From Desulfobacteraceae bacterium (GTDB taxonomy: Bacteria; Desulfobacterota; Desulfobacteria; Desulfobacterales; Desulfobacteraceae), in the NCBI GenBank assembly GCA_016743945.1, contig JADGFI010000020.1, forward strand, positions 1 through 64,000: DNA of 64,000 bases, written 5' to 3'. A program made the position numbers and the translations under genes. Below are positions 8,190 through 16,506 of the stretch, one piece after another. Under the pieces are notes generated by a model. That model was not told the DNA's origin, searched no databases, and was given only the letters and a program-made list of their open reading frames with translations. Numbering within the stretch: the first letter of the stretch is position 1; the number at the start of each line of letters is the position of its first letter.

Positions 8190-8840
8190 CTAAAGAGTTA
8201 CAGATGTCAGCCCCTTGGAAATTGCAACCTTTGTCAGCCCTGCGATGGAGTGGACATCCAGTTTCCTCTTGATGTTGTTGCGATGGATGTCAACGGTTCT
8301 ATGGCTGATATTTTGTTTGTCTGCAATCTCTTTGCTGGTATAGCCTTCTGCAATCAATTGGAGTACTTCTCGTTCCCGGGGGGAAAGTTGTGTAAATCCG
8401 GCAGTTTCACTCTTTCCATTAAGGGTCTGATTCGCTACCAGATGGGCGAGTTCCTGACTGAGGTAAACGTTGCCCGATAATACGGTCTCTATGGCAGTCA
8501 GCAATTCTTTGTACGTGCATGATTTTAGGATATACCCGGATGCCCCTGCATCGAGCATCCCCATGAGATACATTTTTTCCGAATGCATGGTAAGGGCCAG
8601 AATCTTTATGGCGGGGTTTTCGGCAAGGATCTGTCGACAGGCTTCCATTCCGTTCATGTCCGGCATGCTGATATCAATGATCATAATATCCGGTTTGTGA
8701 TCTGCTGCAAGCGTTACAGCCGATTTGCCCGTGTTGGCTTCGGCAACAATTGAAACCCCTTTTTCCATTCCCAGAGACTGACCAAGGCTTTGCTGAACCA
8801 ATTTGTGATCATCAACGATGATAAGCTTGATATTGTTCAT
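8190..8840 (-). CDS. NarL/FixJ-type response regulator
   Basis: A receiver domain (acidic pair DD10-11, phospho-acceptor Asp56 in IIDISMPD, Thr and Lys in LALTMHSEK...YILKSC) is joined to a LuxR/NarL helix-turn-helix (LSPREREVLQLIAEGYTSKEI, then RTVDIHRNNIKRKL). It binds DNA when phosphorylated. I place the start at 8840 (MNNIKLIIVDD); a longer frame opens at 8864 but has no ribosome site. No histidine kinase is next to it; the partner is unknown. It is divergent from the HD-GYP-like gene. Confidence 0.9.
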   Translation of the reverse strand: MNNIKLIIVDDHKLVQQSLGQSLGMEKGVSIVAEANTGKSAVTLAADHKPDIMIIDISMPDMNGMEACRQILAENPAIKILALTMHSEKMYLMGMLDAGASGYILKSCTYKELLTAIETVLSGNVYLSQELAHLVANQTLNGKSETAGFTQLSPREREVLQLIAEGYTSKEIADKQNISHRTVDIHRNNIKRKLDVHSIAGLTKVAISKGLTSVTL

Positions 8841-9064
8841 TTTACGATAACCCTTATTAAACATTAGGTACTGAATAATCTGATTTGCCGGGTTTTGTCA
8901 AGCAAATCAATTGCCTTAAAATCCATCCGCGATTTCTTTGCCAGTTATATCTCCAAGCCCTCTGTAATATTCCAACACAGATTCAAAAATGATTAACTCA
9001 TTTATGAACAAATTAAAAATATTGGAAAAGTTATCAAAATATAGGTGTTTTTACCTATTGCTAA

Positions 9065-10576
9065 ATGATAGTTTCTTTACTATGGCTTAAGAATAAAAAT
9101 ATTCCATTAATGACGAAGTATATAGAGACGCTGGGAATGAATACAGAAATATCCATTGATAACCTTATTAAAATTGTTGCAGCTGACGGTAAAGTTAAGA
9201 CAGGTATGGATGTATACAGCACAAATGGTGTTTTGCTTCTGGCCAAGGATGTTCTTGTTGAAAAAGTAAAAATTCTTGAAATCATAAGAGATGCCGGCAT
9301 AAGCTCGGTCCCGATTGATACCGCTATAGATGGCTGTCTATGGGATGACAATGGTAATTTAGTCAAGATCAATTCAGATGAGTTGGTTCATATCCCGGCG
9401 TTTGATGCCCAAAATACAGCAAGATCTGTTGACCTGCAAACAAGCGATTCCATTTTTCCGGATATGGCAACCAATGAAATTGAAATGAAGTTGGTTGAAA
9501 TTGAAGAGATTAAAAAACAGGCATTTCTAAAATACAACAAAGCCAAAAAGAGTATTAAAAAGGTCATCGCGGATATAAAAGCAACCGGGGGCCGATTCGA
9601 TTTTGATGAGGTTGAGGCGAATGTTTCTGTCCTTATTGAATTTTTGACGGTTGGAGATAATCCCTTTTCCTATCTGACCCAGGAAATATTTTCCTATGAT
9701 GACTATCTGTATAACCATTCAATCAATGTCTGTGCCATAGGAACAGCTGTTGTGAACAGGTTTAATACACATTTTTCAAATACAGTTTCAAACCTTCTTT
9801 GCGATAATCGATCTGATGTTGACACTCCTTTTGAAAAAAAGAGTGAACAACAACAAAATTCTTTTGCCTGTTATTATCCTGATGAGCTTAAGGATATTTC
9901 CCTTGGTTTCTTTCTCCATGATCTTGGAAAGGTTATGGTTCCCGATGAAATTTTAAATAAACAGAGCGGTTTAACAAAAGAAGAATTTATTGAAGTCAAA
10001 AAGCATTCCTATGAATATGGAGCACGTCTTCTTGAAAAAAATGGGATAAAAAATTCAATGATCAAAAATATTATTTATTACCACCATGCTGCTTTGTATG
10101 AGAGAGAAGAAAAATGTTATCCCCTTGCTATAAAGCATACTCAGATTCCCCTTTATGTAAGGATTTGTAAACTGGCGGATATCTATGATGCCATGACATC
10201 CAAAAGATGCTACAAAGAGGCGATTAACCCTATCAGTGTAGTGACACAATTATTTAGGAAATATGCAAAAAAAGACAAAATTCTTCAATATATTCTGCAT
10301 TCATTTGTAAAAAGCATCGGCATTTATCCACCCGGCAGCATCCTTTTTTTGCGAAATGGACAAATGGCTTATGTGCTGGATAGCAAAGGACCTTTTGTGG
10401 TTCCCTTCACGGATGAACAGGAAAATACCTTAAAGAGCAAACCCGATCCCTTTATTATCAGTGCATCAGAGAGCGATCAAGCAAAGATGATTGATAACCG
10501 AAGAAGTTTAAAAACACCCAAAGACGTATATACGATTCTTCCTTCTTATATTAAACGAATCATAAGAAACACATAA
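9065..10576 (+). CDS. HD-GYP-like domain protein (possible c-di-GMP phosphodiesterase, divergent GYP)
   Basis: 503 residues. An N-terminal region (about 25-90) resembles the DUF3391-like leader of HD-GYP proteins (TGMDVYSTNGVLLLAKDV). The HD-GYP domain spans about 205-420: YLYNHSINVC, FFLHDLGKVMVPDEI, HSYEYGARLLE, YYHHAALYEREEKCYP, KLADIYDAMTSKRCY. Metal-binding His/Asp residues are kept, but the family HHExxDGSGYP has become HHAALYEREEKCYP, so the glycines of GYP are lost. The start is uncertain (9065, 9110 or 9137); none has a strong ribosome site. It has no membrane segment. Confidence 0.8.
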   Translation: MIVSLLWLKNKNIPLMTKYIETLGMNTEISIDNLIKIVAADGKVKTGMDVYSTNGVLLLAKDVLVEKVKILEIIRDAGISSVPIDTAIDGCLWDDNGNLVKINSDELVHIPAFDAQNTARSVDLQTSDSIFPDMATNEIEMKLVEIEEIKKQAFLKYNKAKKSIKKVIADIKATGGRFDFDEVEANVSVLIEFLTVGDNPFSYLTQEIFSYDDYLYNHSINVCAIGTAVVNRFNTHFSNTVSNLLCDNRSDVDTPFEKKSEQQQNSFACYYPDELKDISLGFFLHDLGKVMVPDEILNKQSGLTKEEFIEVKKHSYEYGARLLEKNGIKNSMIKNIIYYHHAALYEREEKCYPLAIKHTQIPLYVRICKLADIYDAMTSKRCYKEAINPISVVTQLFRKYAKKDKILQYILHSFVKSIGIYPPGSILFLRNGQMAYVLDSKGPFVVPFTDEQENTLKSKPDPFIISASESDQAKMIDNRRSLKTPKDVYTILPSYIKRIIRNT

Positions 10577-10598
10577 AAAAAAGTTGAAGAAAATAAAA

Positions 10599-10623
10599 CC
10601 GGGGGCAGGATGTCTGCCCCCGG
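10599..10623 (-). terminator. terminator of the octaheme cytochrome operon
   Basis: Perfect 10-bp stem CCGGGGGCAG / CTGCCCCCGG with 5-nt loop. On the minus strand it is followed by TTTTATTTT, so it ends the leftward cytochrome operon; it may also block readthrough from the convergent HD-GYP-like gene. Confidence 0.8.
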
Positions 10624-10651
10624 GAGGAAATGATGGTTTTATTATTTCAAA

Positions 10652-11296
10652 CTAATCTTTTTTAGTGGCCTTGTTTTCCCATTCCTGGATATGGGTGGTT
10701 TCATAAATCTCTTCCCACCCTGAGATCATGCCTGCAATATGGCTGAACAAAGAATGGCCCGTGGTAGTCATATACACGTGGATGATCAGAAAATTTACCA
10801 GGAGAAATGCCAGAAGGGTATGCACCACTGCCAGGATCGACAGGGAGATGCTGCCGGGTATAAAATTATACAAATAGTAAACAAGACCGGTTGTCATCTG
10901 CAGGGGCAGCAGCATGGCGGAAATGCCCAGGTATGTCAACCGTTGCAGGGGATTGTGTTTGGCCCCTTTTGATTTTTGTACCGGGTGTTCATGGCCTTTG
11001 AAAATGCCGAAGGCATAGTAAAAGATAACATCAAAGAGTTTTTTGGTTGTGGGGATATATTGTTTCCATTCCCCGGTGGTTAAGAGCCAGAACACAAAGA
11101 AGGCAAACAGGACGAGCCAGGCAAGTCCCACAAAATTGTGGACATTCACGGCGGTCTGAAATCCCATGAGTTTAAAGGTGCCATGGACCTCAAATCCTGT
11201 GATCATGAGAACAATGATCATCAATCCTTGGAGCCAGTGCCAGAGGCGCTCAAACCGTGTGTACAGATATACTTTTTTTATCGTTTTAACCACCAT
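10652..11296 (-). CDS. membrane cytochrome b subunit, partner of octaheme cytochrome
   Basis: 214 residues with four hydrophobic segments (about 20-40, 55-75, 120-140, 150-175). His residues in RLWHWLQGLM, NVHNFVGLAW, AVVHTLLAF and IIHVYMTTTGH fit the haem-b ligands of the b561/hydrogenase-cytochrome superfamily. Inferred role: exchange electrons between the quinone pool and the periplasmic multihaem cytochrome encoded just upstream. It starts 3 bp after the octaheme stop, with GGAGGAG as ribosome site. It is the last gene of the sigma-54-driven leftward operon, followed by a strong terminator. Confidence 0.88.
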   Translation of the reverse strand: MVVKTIKKVYLYTRFERLWHWLQGLMIIVLMITGFEVHGTFKLMGFQTAVNVHNFVGLAWLVLFAFFVFWLLTTGEWKQYIPTTKKLFDVIFYYAFGIFKGHEHPVQKSKGAKHNPLQRLTYLGISAMLLPLQMTTGLVYYLYNFIPGSISLSILAVVHTLLAFLLVNFLIIHVYMTTTGHSLFSHIAGMISGWEEIYETTHIQEWENKATKKD

Positions 11297-11299
11297 CTT

Positions 11300-12949
11300 C
11301 TACTCCTCCTTTCCGTTCCGGGTAAAAAACCGGCCAAGACCATGGAGCAGTACTCCGGCAAGGGCGGCCAGCACGGCAATAATGCCTAAGCTGTCGATAA
11401 AATTGGAGCGGTCCCGCCCGGGCAGATAAATTCCTGTGATACTGGCCAGCCGGGAATTTTTCCGGATGTGGCACTCGTTGCAGTTTAAGGCATTTTCCCC
11501 GGGGGCCACCATATGGGTGATGGGAAAGGCATAGGTGGTTTCCACATAGTCAAATTCACCGGAATAGGGCACTTTTAAGGTTGTATTGCCCCGGGTAATG
11601 GCATCGTTCATGTCAAAGGTGGTCCAGAATCCCTTGGGACCCGATAGCAGCGGGGCCACCATTTGCTTGTTGATTTTGTCATAGGGTTGTTTCCCTCTAT
11701 GGATTTTAAAGGGATGGATCCGCGCGTCCGGATCATTTTTATCGCCCAGAGGATGACTGACCTCGACAATGGCCGATGGGTCAATCTTATCTTTTATCCC
11801 GGTGTTGGCGAAGGATCCGTTGTACCAGAAATATTCCGGCTGAACATTTTTTTCCCATCTAAATTCCCCTTTAATGGACTTATAGGTGGGTTTGCCAAAT
11901 TCCCCTTTTGTGACATAGGGTTTGCCCTCTTTGAGGTCACCTGCCTTCGTCCAGTCCCACCACATTTTGGTTGGATTGACCCTGGCAAATTCAGGAATAT
12001 GACAGGATTGACAGGCCACTTTGTCTGTATGGTCATTCATCTTGGAAGCGGTTTTATGGGGCAGGTTGCTGTGGCAGGATTCACAGGTGATTTTTGTGGC
12101 CATGTCATCTTCTATCAGACTCGTACGTTCCGCTGCCGCAGGACGGGTGTAGAGGCGTCCTGCAATATTATGCTTCACCGTGGTATGGCACCTTGTACAG
12201 GTAAAGTCTGCGCCCTCGGCTGCCATGTGAACATCCAGCATCTTGTTGGGATTGGCAAGGGAGGTATCCAGATCCCCATGTTTAACTCCGTCACCGCCGC
12301 CGCCTTTAAAATGGCATTCCCCGCAGTTTTCGCGCTGGGGCATAGTGATCTGGTGGACGGCATTTTTGACTTCTGCCTGGACTTCCTTGACGATTTCAAG
12401 GGTGTCTGGGTCATCATCCCCTTCAAAGGCTTTCAGATCCTCAAAGGCTTCTTTATAATTGAATTTTTCTTTGCCGTGGCAGGCCAGGCAATTGACTTCA
12501 CCCTCGGTCCCGTTCCAGCCGACATGACAGCTGAGACATCCCTTGTCTTCCATGGCATTGCCGGAAATACAAAAATTATTAATGGCGTGTCCTGCCTTGC
12601 CGTTCATGACCCCTTCCTTTTCCGAAGGGACTTCCCAGGTCCAGTGGATGGTCTTTTCAAATTGCATGGACGCATCTGTGTGGCAGGAAAGGCAGGCCTG
12701 GGTAATTTGGTCTCCCGAGGTAAAATTTTGTTTCAGGATTTCCATTTTTGAATGATCTGTGGTGGTCCAGTGTTTGTCTGCCCGGACTGCCTGTTTGGCC
12801 AGCTTGATCCCCAGGGCTTCATCTGCGCCTGAAAGTTGCTGGGAGGCAAAGGCGCAGGGTAAGCGTCCCATAAATATCAAGGCTGCAAATATCAGGAATA
12901 GTGTTGTCTTGAGTATCTGTTCCCCGCAACTGGTTTTTATTTTTCCCAT
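11300..12949 (-). CDS. octaheme c-type cytochrome, tetrathionate-reductase family, membrane anchored
   Basis: About 549 residues: an N-terminal signal segment, eight CxxCH haem sites (CLSCH twice, CLACH, CGECH, CTRCH, CESCH, CQSCH, CNECH) and a C-terminal membrane helix (IIAVLAALAGVLLHGLG). Haem number and overall pattern match the octaheme tetrathionate reductase (OTR) family, whose characterised member reduces tetrathionate, nitrite and hydroxylamine in vitro. The physiological substrate here is unknown; the rhodanese partner argues for a sulfur compound. I chose the start at 12949 because a GGAGG site lies 5 bp before that ATG; the longer frame lacks one. Confidence 0.88.
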   Translation of the reverse strand: MGKIKTSCGEQILKTTLFLIFAALIFMGRLPCAFASQQLSGADEALGIKLAKQAVRADKHWTTTDHSKMEILKQNFTSGDQITQACLSCHTDASMQFEKTIHWTWEVPSEKEGVMNGKAGHAINNFCISGNAMEDKGCLSCHVGWNGTEGEVNCLACHGKEKFNYKEAFEDLKAFEGDDDPDTLEIVKEVQAEVKNAVHQITMPQRENCGECHFKGGGGDGVKHGDLDTSLANPNKMLDVHMAAEGADFTCTRCHTTVKHNIAGRLYTRPAAAERTSLIEDDMATKITCESCHSNLPHKTASKMNDHTDKVACQSCHIPEFARVNPTKMWWDWTKAGDLKEGKPYVTKGEFGKPTYKSIKGEFRWEKNVQPEYFWYNGSFANTGIKDKIDPSAIVEVSHPLGDKNDPDARIHPFKIHRGKQPYDKINKQMVAPLLSGPKGFWTTFDMNDAITRGNTTLKVPYSGEFDYVETTYAFPITHMVAPGENALNCNECHIRKNSRLASITGIYLPGRDRSNFIDSLGIIAVLAALAGVLLHGLGRFFTRNGKEE

Positions 12950-12976
12950 AATACCTCCAGATTGAGTGTACAAGAA

Positions 12977-13002
12977 TCCGGGGGGGGGGACCACCCCCCG
13001 GA
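12977..13002 (-). other. GC-rich intercistronic stem-loop
   Basis: Arms TCCGGGGGG / CCCCCCGGA around an 8-nt loop lie between the cytochrome-like gene and the octaheme gene. No T run follows on either strand, so it is more likely an RNA-processing or stability element adjusting the ratio of the two products than a full terminator. Confidence 0.5.
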
Positions 13003-13009
13003 AACAATA

Positions 13010-13360
13010 TTATTTGCAGGTAGCAGGGGTGGGAGAGTCTGCTGCAAAATTGTAAAAATAGCTATAAATATCCAATAGATCCTTGTCGCTTGATCCGGCC
13101 CATTCCTGATCGCACCCAAATTCGCTGAAGTTTTTATCCTCAAAAATGGCCTTCCACTCTGCCTGTTTTTTATCAGCCGGGCTGACCTTGGGAGTGGCAG
13201 AATCAACCGCCCCTCTTTCAAAGCAGGCTTTTACTACTTTTCGATAGGTGTATTTGCCTTTTCTTTTGTTGCCACTAGGGCCTTCTGAGGCAAAGGCGGC
13301 AGATAAAGACCCCAGTGTGAACATGACAAGAATACCAGCAATGAACAATTTTTTAAACAT
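13010..13360 (-). CDS. small periplasmic cytochrome-c-like protein lacking the haem motif
   Basis: 116 residues with a signal peptide (MFKKLFIAGILVMFTLGSLS, cleaved near AFA-SEG). The mature part looks like a short class I cytochrome c: GKYTYRKVVKACFERG stands where a GKYxYRxxCxxCHxxG haem site is expected, followed by LSPADKK-like and DLLDIYSYFYNFAADSPTP, typical of the last helix. The first Cys and the His ligand are replaced (V and F), so covalent haem is unlikely. Three Cys remain in the mature chain. It sits between the rhodanese and octaheme genes in the sigma-54 operon. Function unknown; it may be a structural or thiol-handling partner. Confidence 0.75.
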   Translation of the reverse strand: MFKKLFIAGILVMFTLGSLSAAFASEGPSGNKRKGKYTYRKVVKACFERGAVDSATPKVSPADKKQAEWKAIFEDKNFSEFGCDQEWAGSSDKDLLDIYSYFYNFAADSPTPATCK

Positions 13361-13390
13361 TATAATTCTCCTGTTAATTTTTTTTAAAGC

Positions 13391-14488
13391 TTAGTTTTTT
13401 TTGAGTGTAAAGGATCCGTCTCGTTTAAAATCAATTTCAGCTTCCACATAATAGGTCTCCAGCTCGGGCCTTACTTCTTTGGCCATGTAGTAAGCTTCAC
13501 CGCTTCTAGCCCCGGTGGAGCATAAAAATACCACGGGTCTGTCTGACGGCAGATCTTTGATTTTGGGTTCTAATATTTCAACGGGAATGTTTTTGGCTGT
13601 TTTTAAATGCCCCTTGGCAAATTCGTCTGCATCCCGGACATCTATCAGGGTGAAGGCTTCAGGCGTGGCTGTCGCAAGTTTTTTAAAGCGGTCAAGGTCA
13701 ATGGAGCCTTCCACTTCACCGGCTTTTACGGCAACGCCGGCATTGGCAGCGCCAAATTGTTTTTTCCAGGCAGGATAGCCTTTTTCAAAGACAGAGACAT
13801 GCTTATAGCCCATGACAATGGCCTTGGCCGCAGATTTGTGACTCAACCTACATTTAAGACCGCCGCAATAGAAAATAATGGGGGTGGTAAGTTCCCTGGG
13901 CAGTTTTCCCTTTAAGGCATCAAACTGGGAAAAGGGAATGTTAATGGCCGAAGGGATATGGCCTTTGTCATATTTGGTTTTCTGGGGCCTGGCATCCACA
14001 ATCAGGGTATCGTTGGCAGCGATCTGCATTGCCACCTGCTCCACTGTAACCGCTGCATAGGCACCCTGTTGTTTTTTCCATTCGGGATACCCCTTGGCAA
14101 AAACCTTGATATTGGTGAAGCCTAAGGCCTTGGCTTTTTTGGCAGATTTATGGCTCAGTTTGCATTTGACGCCGCCGCAATAATAGATGAGCAAGGTGGA
14201 TTTGTCCTTGGGCAGCAGATCTGTTCGCTCGTCAAACTTAGAGAAAGGAATACTGACAGCCCCAGGGATATGACCCTTGATATATTTAACTTGGTAAGGT
14301 CTGGCGTCGATGATCATGACATTTCCAGCCATGGGAACACTTACTTTTGATATCACAAACGCTGCATCCACTATCTGGTCATACATCCAGGGTTCTTTGG
14401 CATCCTGGGCAATTGCCGAGAAGGTTCCTGTCAGGAACACAAGGCTTGCCACCATGGTCAGGATACGTGTTTTAAACTTCGATTTCAT
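13391..14488 (-). CDS. exported triple-rhodanese sulfurtransferase
   Basis: 365 residues with a signal peptide (cleaved near AIAQ-DAK) and three rhodanese domains (about 40-140, 145-245, 265-360). Domains 1 and 2 share the active loop YCGGxKCxLSHKS with two cysteines; domain 3 has LCSTGARS. Rhodaneses carry sulfane sulfur as a cysteine persulfide, so this periplasmic protein could hand sulfur to or from the octaheme cytochrome. It is the first gene of the leftward operon, about 130 bases downstream of the predicted transcription start of the sigma-54 promoter. Confidence 0.9.
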   Translation of the reverse strand: MKSKFKTRILTMVASLVFLTGTFSAIAQDAKEPWMYDQIVDAAFVISKVSVPMAGNVMIIDARPYQVKYIKGHIPGAVSIPFSKFDERTDLLPKDKSTLLIYYCGGVKCKLSHKSAKKAKALGFTNIKVFAKGYPEWKKQQGAYAAVTVEQVAMQIAANDTLIVDARPQKTKYDKGHIPSAINIPFSQFDALKGKLPRELTTPIIFYCGGLKCRLSHKSAAKAIVMGYKHVSVFEKGYPAWKKQFGAANAGVAVKAGEVEGSIDLDRFKKLATATPEAFTLIDVRDADEFAKGHLKTAKNIPVEILEPKIKDLPSDRPVVFLCSTGARSGEAYYMAKEVRPELETYYVEAEIDFKRDGSFTLKKN

Positions 14489-14629
14489 TTTGACTCCTAG
14501 GTTAATTGTTATGCTTTTTATTTTTAGGATTCCGGGTCATGCGCCGGGCCTGTTCTTCTTATTATGCTATGTTTGTCCGATTCTATGGTTATTTTTAGCC
14601 AATTGCCTATAAATGGTATGGAAAGAAAT

Positions 14630-14645
14630 AGCAAAGGGTGTGCCA
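14630..14645 (-). promoter_or_regulatory. sigma-54 promoter of the rhodanese-octaheme operon
   Basis: On the minus strand: TGGCACACCCTTTGCT, a complete match to TGGCAC-N5-TTGCW with the invariant GG and GC exactly 10 bp apart. Transcription should start near 14618, leaving a leader of about 130 bases. Confidence 0.88.
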
Positions 14646-14767
14646 GGGGAAAAAGAATAAAACGAATATTGATTCAACTATCCTAAATTAAAGTAAATTT
14701 TATGAATTTGCAACCTTTTTTTTAGGAGGAGGGATTGGATTGGGTGTTGCCAATGTGTTAAGTATGT

Positions 14768-14794
14768 ATTAACATGATTGTTAATCATGTTAAT
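14768..14794. promoter_or_regulatory. palindromic activator site (predicted UAS, left operon)
   Basis: Perfect 12-bp arms ATTAACATGATT / AATCATGTTAAT around GTT. Its near edge is 123 bp upstream of the leftward sigma-54 -24 element, an ideal distance for an enhancer-binding protein. It also abuts the ribosome site of the activator gene, which suggests negative autoregulation. It shares TTAAC...GTTAA half-sites with the palindrome at 16350-16364. Confidence 0.7.
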
Positions 14795-14808
14795 TAAGGG
14801 GAATGCGG

Positions 14809-16230
14809 ATGGATATTGGAAAGCATTGGCGGCCTATTATTGATTCGGCCCAGGATGGAATTATTATTGTGGATGCCAGGGGAAATTTTATTGCGGCGAA
14901 TCATTCTGCCCAATTGATGACAGGATATTCGGAAGAAGATCTCAAGGGTCGATCCTGCCGATTGCTCAATTGTACGGGTTGTAAAATTATTGGCCAGGGC
15001 GCGGGAAAAGAGTGGTGCGGTCTTTTTTCCGCGGGCCTTATCCGGGATAAAAAATGTGTAATTACGGCTGCCAACAACAGGACCATCCCCATTGTCAAAA
15101 CAGCCACCGTTCTTTTTGACGACAAGGGAAAAATCGTGGGAGCAGTGGAAACTCTCAAGGATATATCAGAAAATATCGGTTATAAAAATGAGTTGGCCTC
15201 GATCCGGCGGATTTACCACATTGATGATGGATTTCACGGAATCGTTGGCCGGACCCCGGTCATGCAAAATCTCTATGAACACATTGAAAGCGTGGCATCC
15301 CTGGACACCCCGGTGATGATCCTGGGTGAAAGCGGAACCGGTAAGGAAATGGTGGCCAAAGCCCTTCACGAAACCGGAAAGCGGGCGGATAAACCCTTTA
15401 TCAAGGTCAATTGTGCAGCCTTGAGTGAAAGCATCCTGGAAAGCGAATTGTTCGGCCATGTAAAGGGGGCCTATACCGGTGCCGATGTTGACCGGGTAGG
15501 ACGGTTTGAGGCGGCCCATACCGGTACCCTTTTTTTAGATGAGATAGGGGATATCCCTTTATCGGTACAGGTCAAGCTTCTACGGGTATTGGAAGAGAGA
15601 ATGATCCAGCGGGTGGGGGAAAACAAATCCATCCCCATTGATGTCCGGATCATTACGGCCACCAACAAAAATCTTGAAGTTCTGATTGAACAGGAAAAGT
15701 TCAGACAAGACCTTTTCTTCAGGATCAATGTATTTCCCATGACCTGCCCGGCCCTGCGTCTTCGCAGGGATGATATCACCCTGATTATTCAGCATTTTAT
15801 CAGTATCCATGCCGAAAAAACCGGGAAAAACATCTTGGGGTTTACCCCGGAAGCCATGCGGGCCATGGTTTCCTATTCCTGGCCGGGCAATATCCGAGAG
15901 TTGAGAAACGCCGTGGAATACGCATTTGTCCTGGCAAAGGGGAAGAGTGTCCGACCGGAGCATTTGCCGGAAAAATTGGTGAACCAGGGTGCTTTGTCCT
16001 CTTTGACATCCCAAAAGGCCATGGTTATAGAAGAGCACCAAAGGGGTGCTGCCAATTTTTCTCTCCAAAGGACAGCATTGATTGTGAAGCAGAGCGCAAG
16101 GGATTCCCTGATTTATGCTTTAAAGCAGGCAGATGGGAATCAGACAAAGGCCGCCAAATATCTGGGCGTTTCAAGGGTCACCGTGTGGAAGCGTATGAAA
16201 AAATATAATATTACTGTGAAAAGCCGATGA
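14809..16230 (+). CDS. sigma-54-dependent transcriptional activator with Cys-rich PAS domain
   Basis: About 473 residues: PAS sensor (about 5-120), AAA+ domain (about 145-370; GESGTGKE Walker A, GAYTGAD sigma-54 contact loop, LFLDEIGD Walker B, and WPGNIRELRN) and a Fis-type helix-turn-helix (KAAKYLGVSRVTVWKRMKKY). The PAS contains C-x4-C-x2-C plus further Cys (SCRLLNCTGCK, EWCGLF, KKC), which could sense redox state or bind a metal or Fe-S centre. I prefer the ATG at 14809, which has AAGGGGA 7 bp upstream, over the one at 14803. Flanked by two sigma-54 operons, it is almost surely their activator. Confidence 0.92.
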   Translation: MDIGKHWRPIIDSAQDGIIIVDARGNFIAANHSAQLMTGYSEEDLKGRSCRLLNCTGCKIIGQGAGKEWCGLFSAGLIRDKKCVITAANNRTIPIVKTATVLFDDKGKIVGAVETLKDISENIGYKNELASIRRIYHIDDGFHGIVGRTPVMQNLYEHIESVASLDTPVMILGESGTGKEMVAKALHETGKRADKPFIKVNCAALSESILESELFGHVKGAYTGADVDRVGRFEAAHTGTLFLDEIGDIPLSVQVKLLRVLEERMIQRVGENKSIPIDVRIITATNKNLEVLIEQEKFRQDLFFRINVFPMTCPALRLRRDDITLIIQHFISIHAEKTGKNILGFTPEAMRAMVSYSWPGNIRELRNAVEYAFVLAKGKSVRPEHLPEKLVNQGALSSLTSQKAMVIEEHQRGAANFSLQRTALIVKQSARDSLIYALKQADGNQTKAAKYLGVSRVTVWKRMKKYNITVKSR

Positions 16231-16293
16231 CGTCTCCTGTTCCCTTTATCCGCGATTTGGCCGGAAGCGCTATGGTCATTCCTGTAAAATCAC

Positions 16294-16313
16294 AGAGTGG
16301 TACGCTCTTTTTT
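16294..16313 (+). terminator. short terminator after the activator gene
   Basis: Six-pair stem AGAGTG / CGCTCT (one G-T pair), GTA loop, then five more T residues. Weak stem but well placed 63 bp after the stop. Confidence 0.5.
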
Positions 16314-16349
16314 CTCCGATGAAAATATGGTATTCTGGGTCCTGTCATA

Positions 16350-16364
16350 TTAACCGCTGGTTAA
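16350..16364. promoter_or_regulatory. palindromic activator site (predicted UAS, right operon)
   Basis: Perfect palindrome TTAACC-GCT-GGTTAA. Its near edge is 122 bp upstream of the rightward sigma-54 -24 element, matching the 123 bp seen on the left. Half-sites are the same TTAAC/GTTAA, with spacing 5 instead of 6. Confidence 0.68.
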
Positions 16365-16485
16365 CACTGCACAGGAGCAGGGGGGGATCTTGGCGTTTTT
16401 AAATATATATTTATGGGTGCAAAGATTGGATTGGCAATGGAAAACGCTGTTTTAGGCCTAATGTTTTTTGTCGTTTGTTTCCAAT

Positions 16486-16501
16486 TGGCATTATATTTGC
16501 T
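16486..16501 (+). promoter_or_regulatory. sigma-54 promoter of the thioredoxin-ferredoxin operon
   Basis: TTGGCATTATATTTGCT carries the sigma-54 pattern TGGCA(t)-N5-TTGCT with GG and GC 10 bp apart; only the last base of the -24 box differs from consensus. The leader to 16622 is about 110 bases. Confidence 0.85.
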
Positions 16502-16506
16502 AAATA

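Larger units (their letters stand above)
14489..14808. other. divergent regulatory region left of the sigma-54 activator gene
   Basis: No gene here. It holds the leftward sigma-54 promoter (14630-14645), the long 5' leader of the rhodanese gene, and the palindrome 14768-14794 just before the activator start. The activator gene has no obvious sigma-54 promoter of its own and is probably read from a sigma-70 promoter overlapped by the palindrome. Confidence 0.7.

Noticed and set aside
11663..12751. 362-codon open frame on the plus strand
   Set aside because: It is antisense to the octaheme cytochrome gene; no ribosome site or family motif, while the minus strand has eight haem motifs.
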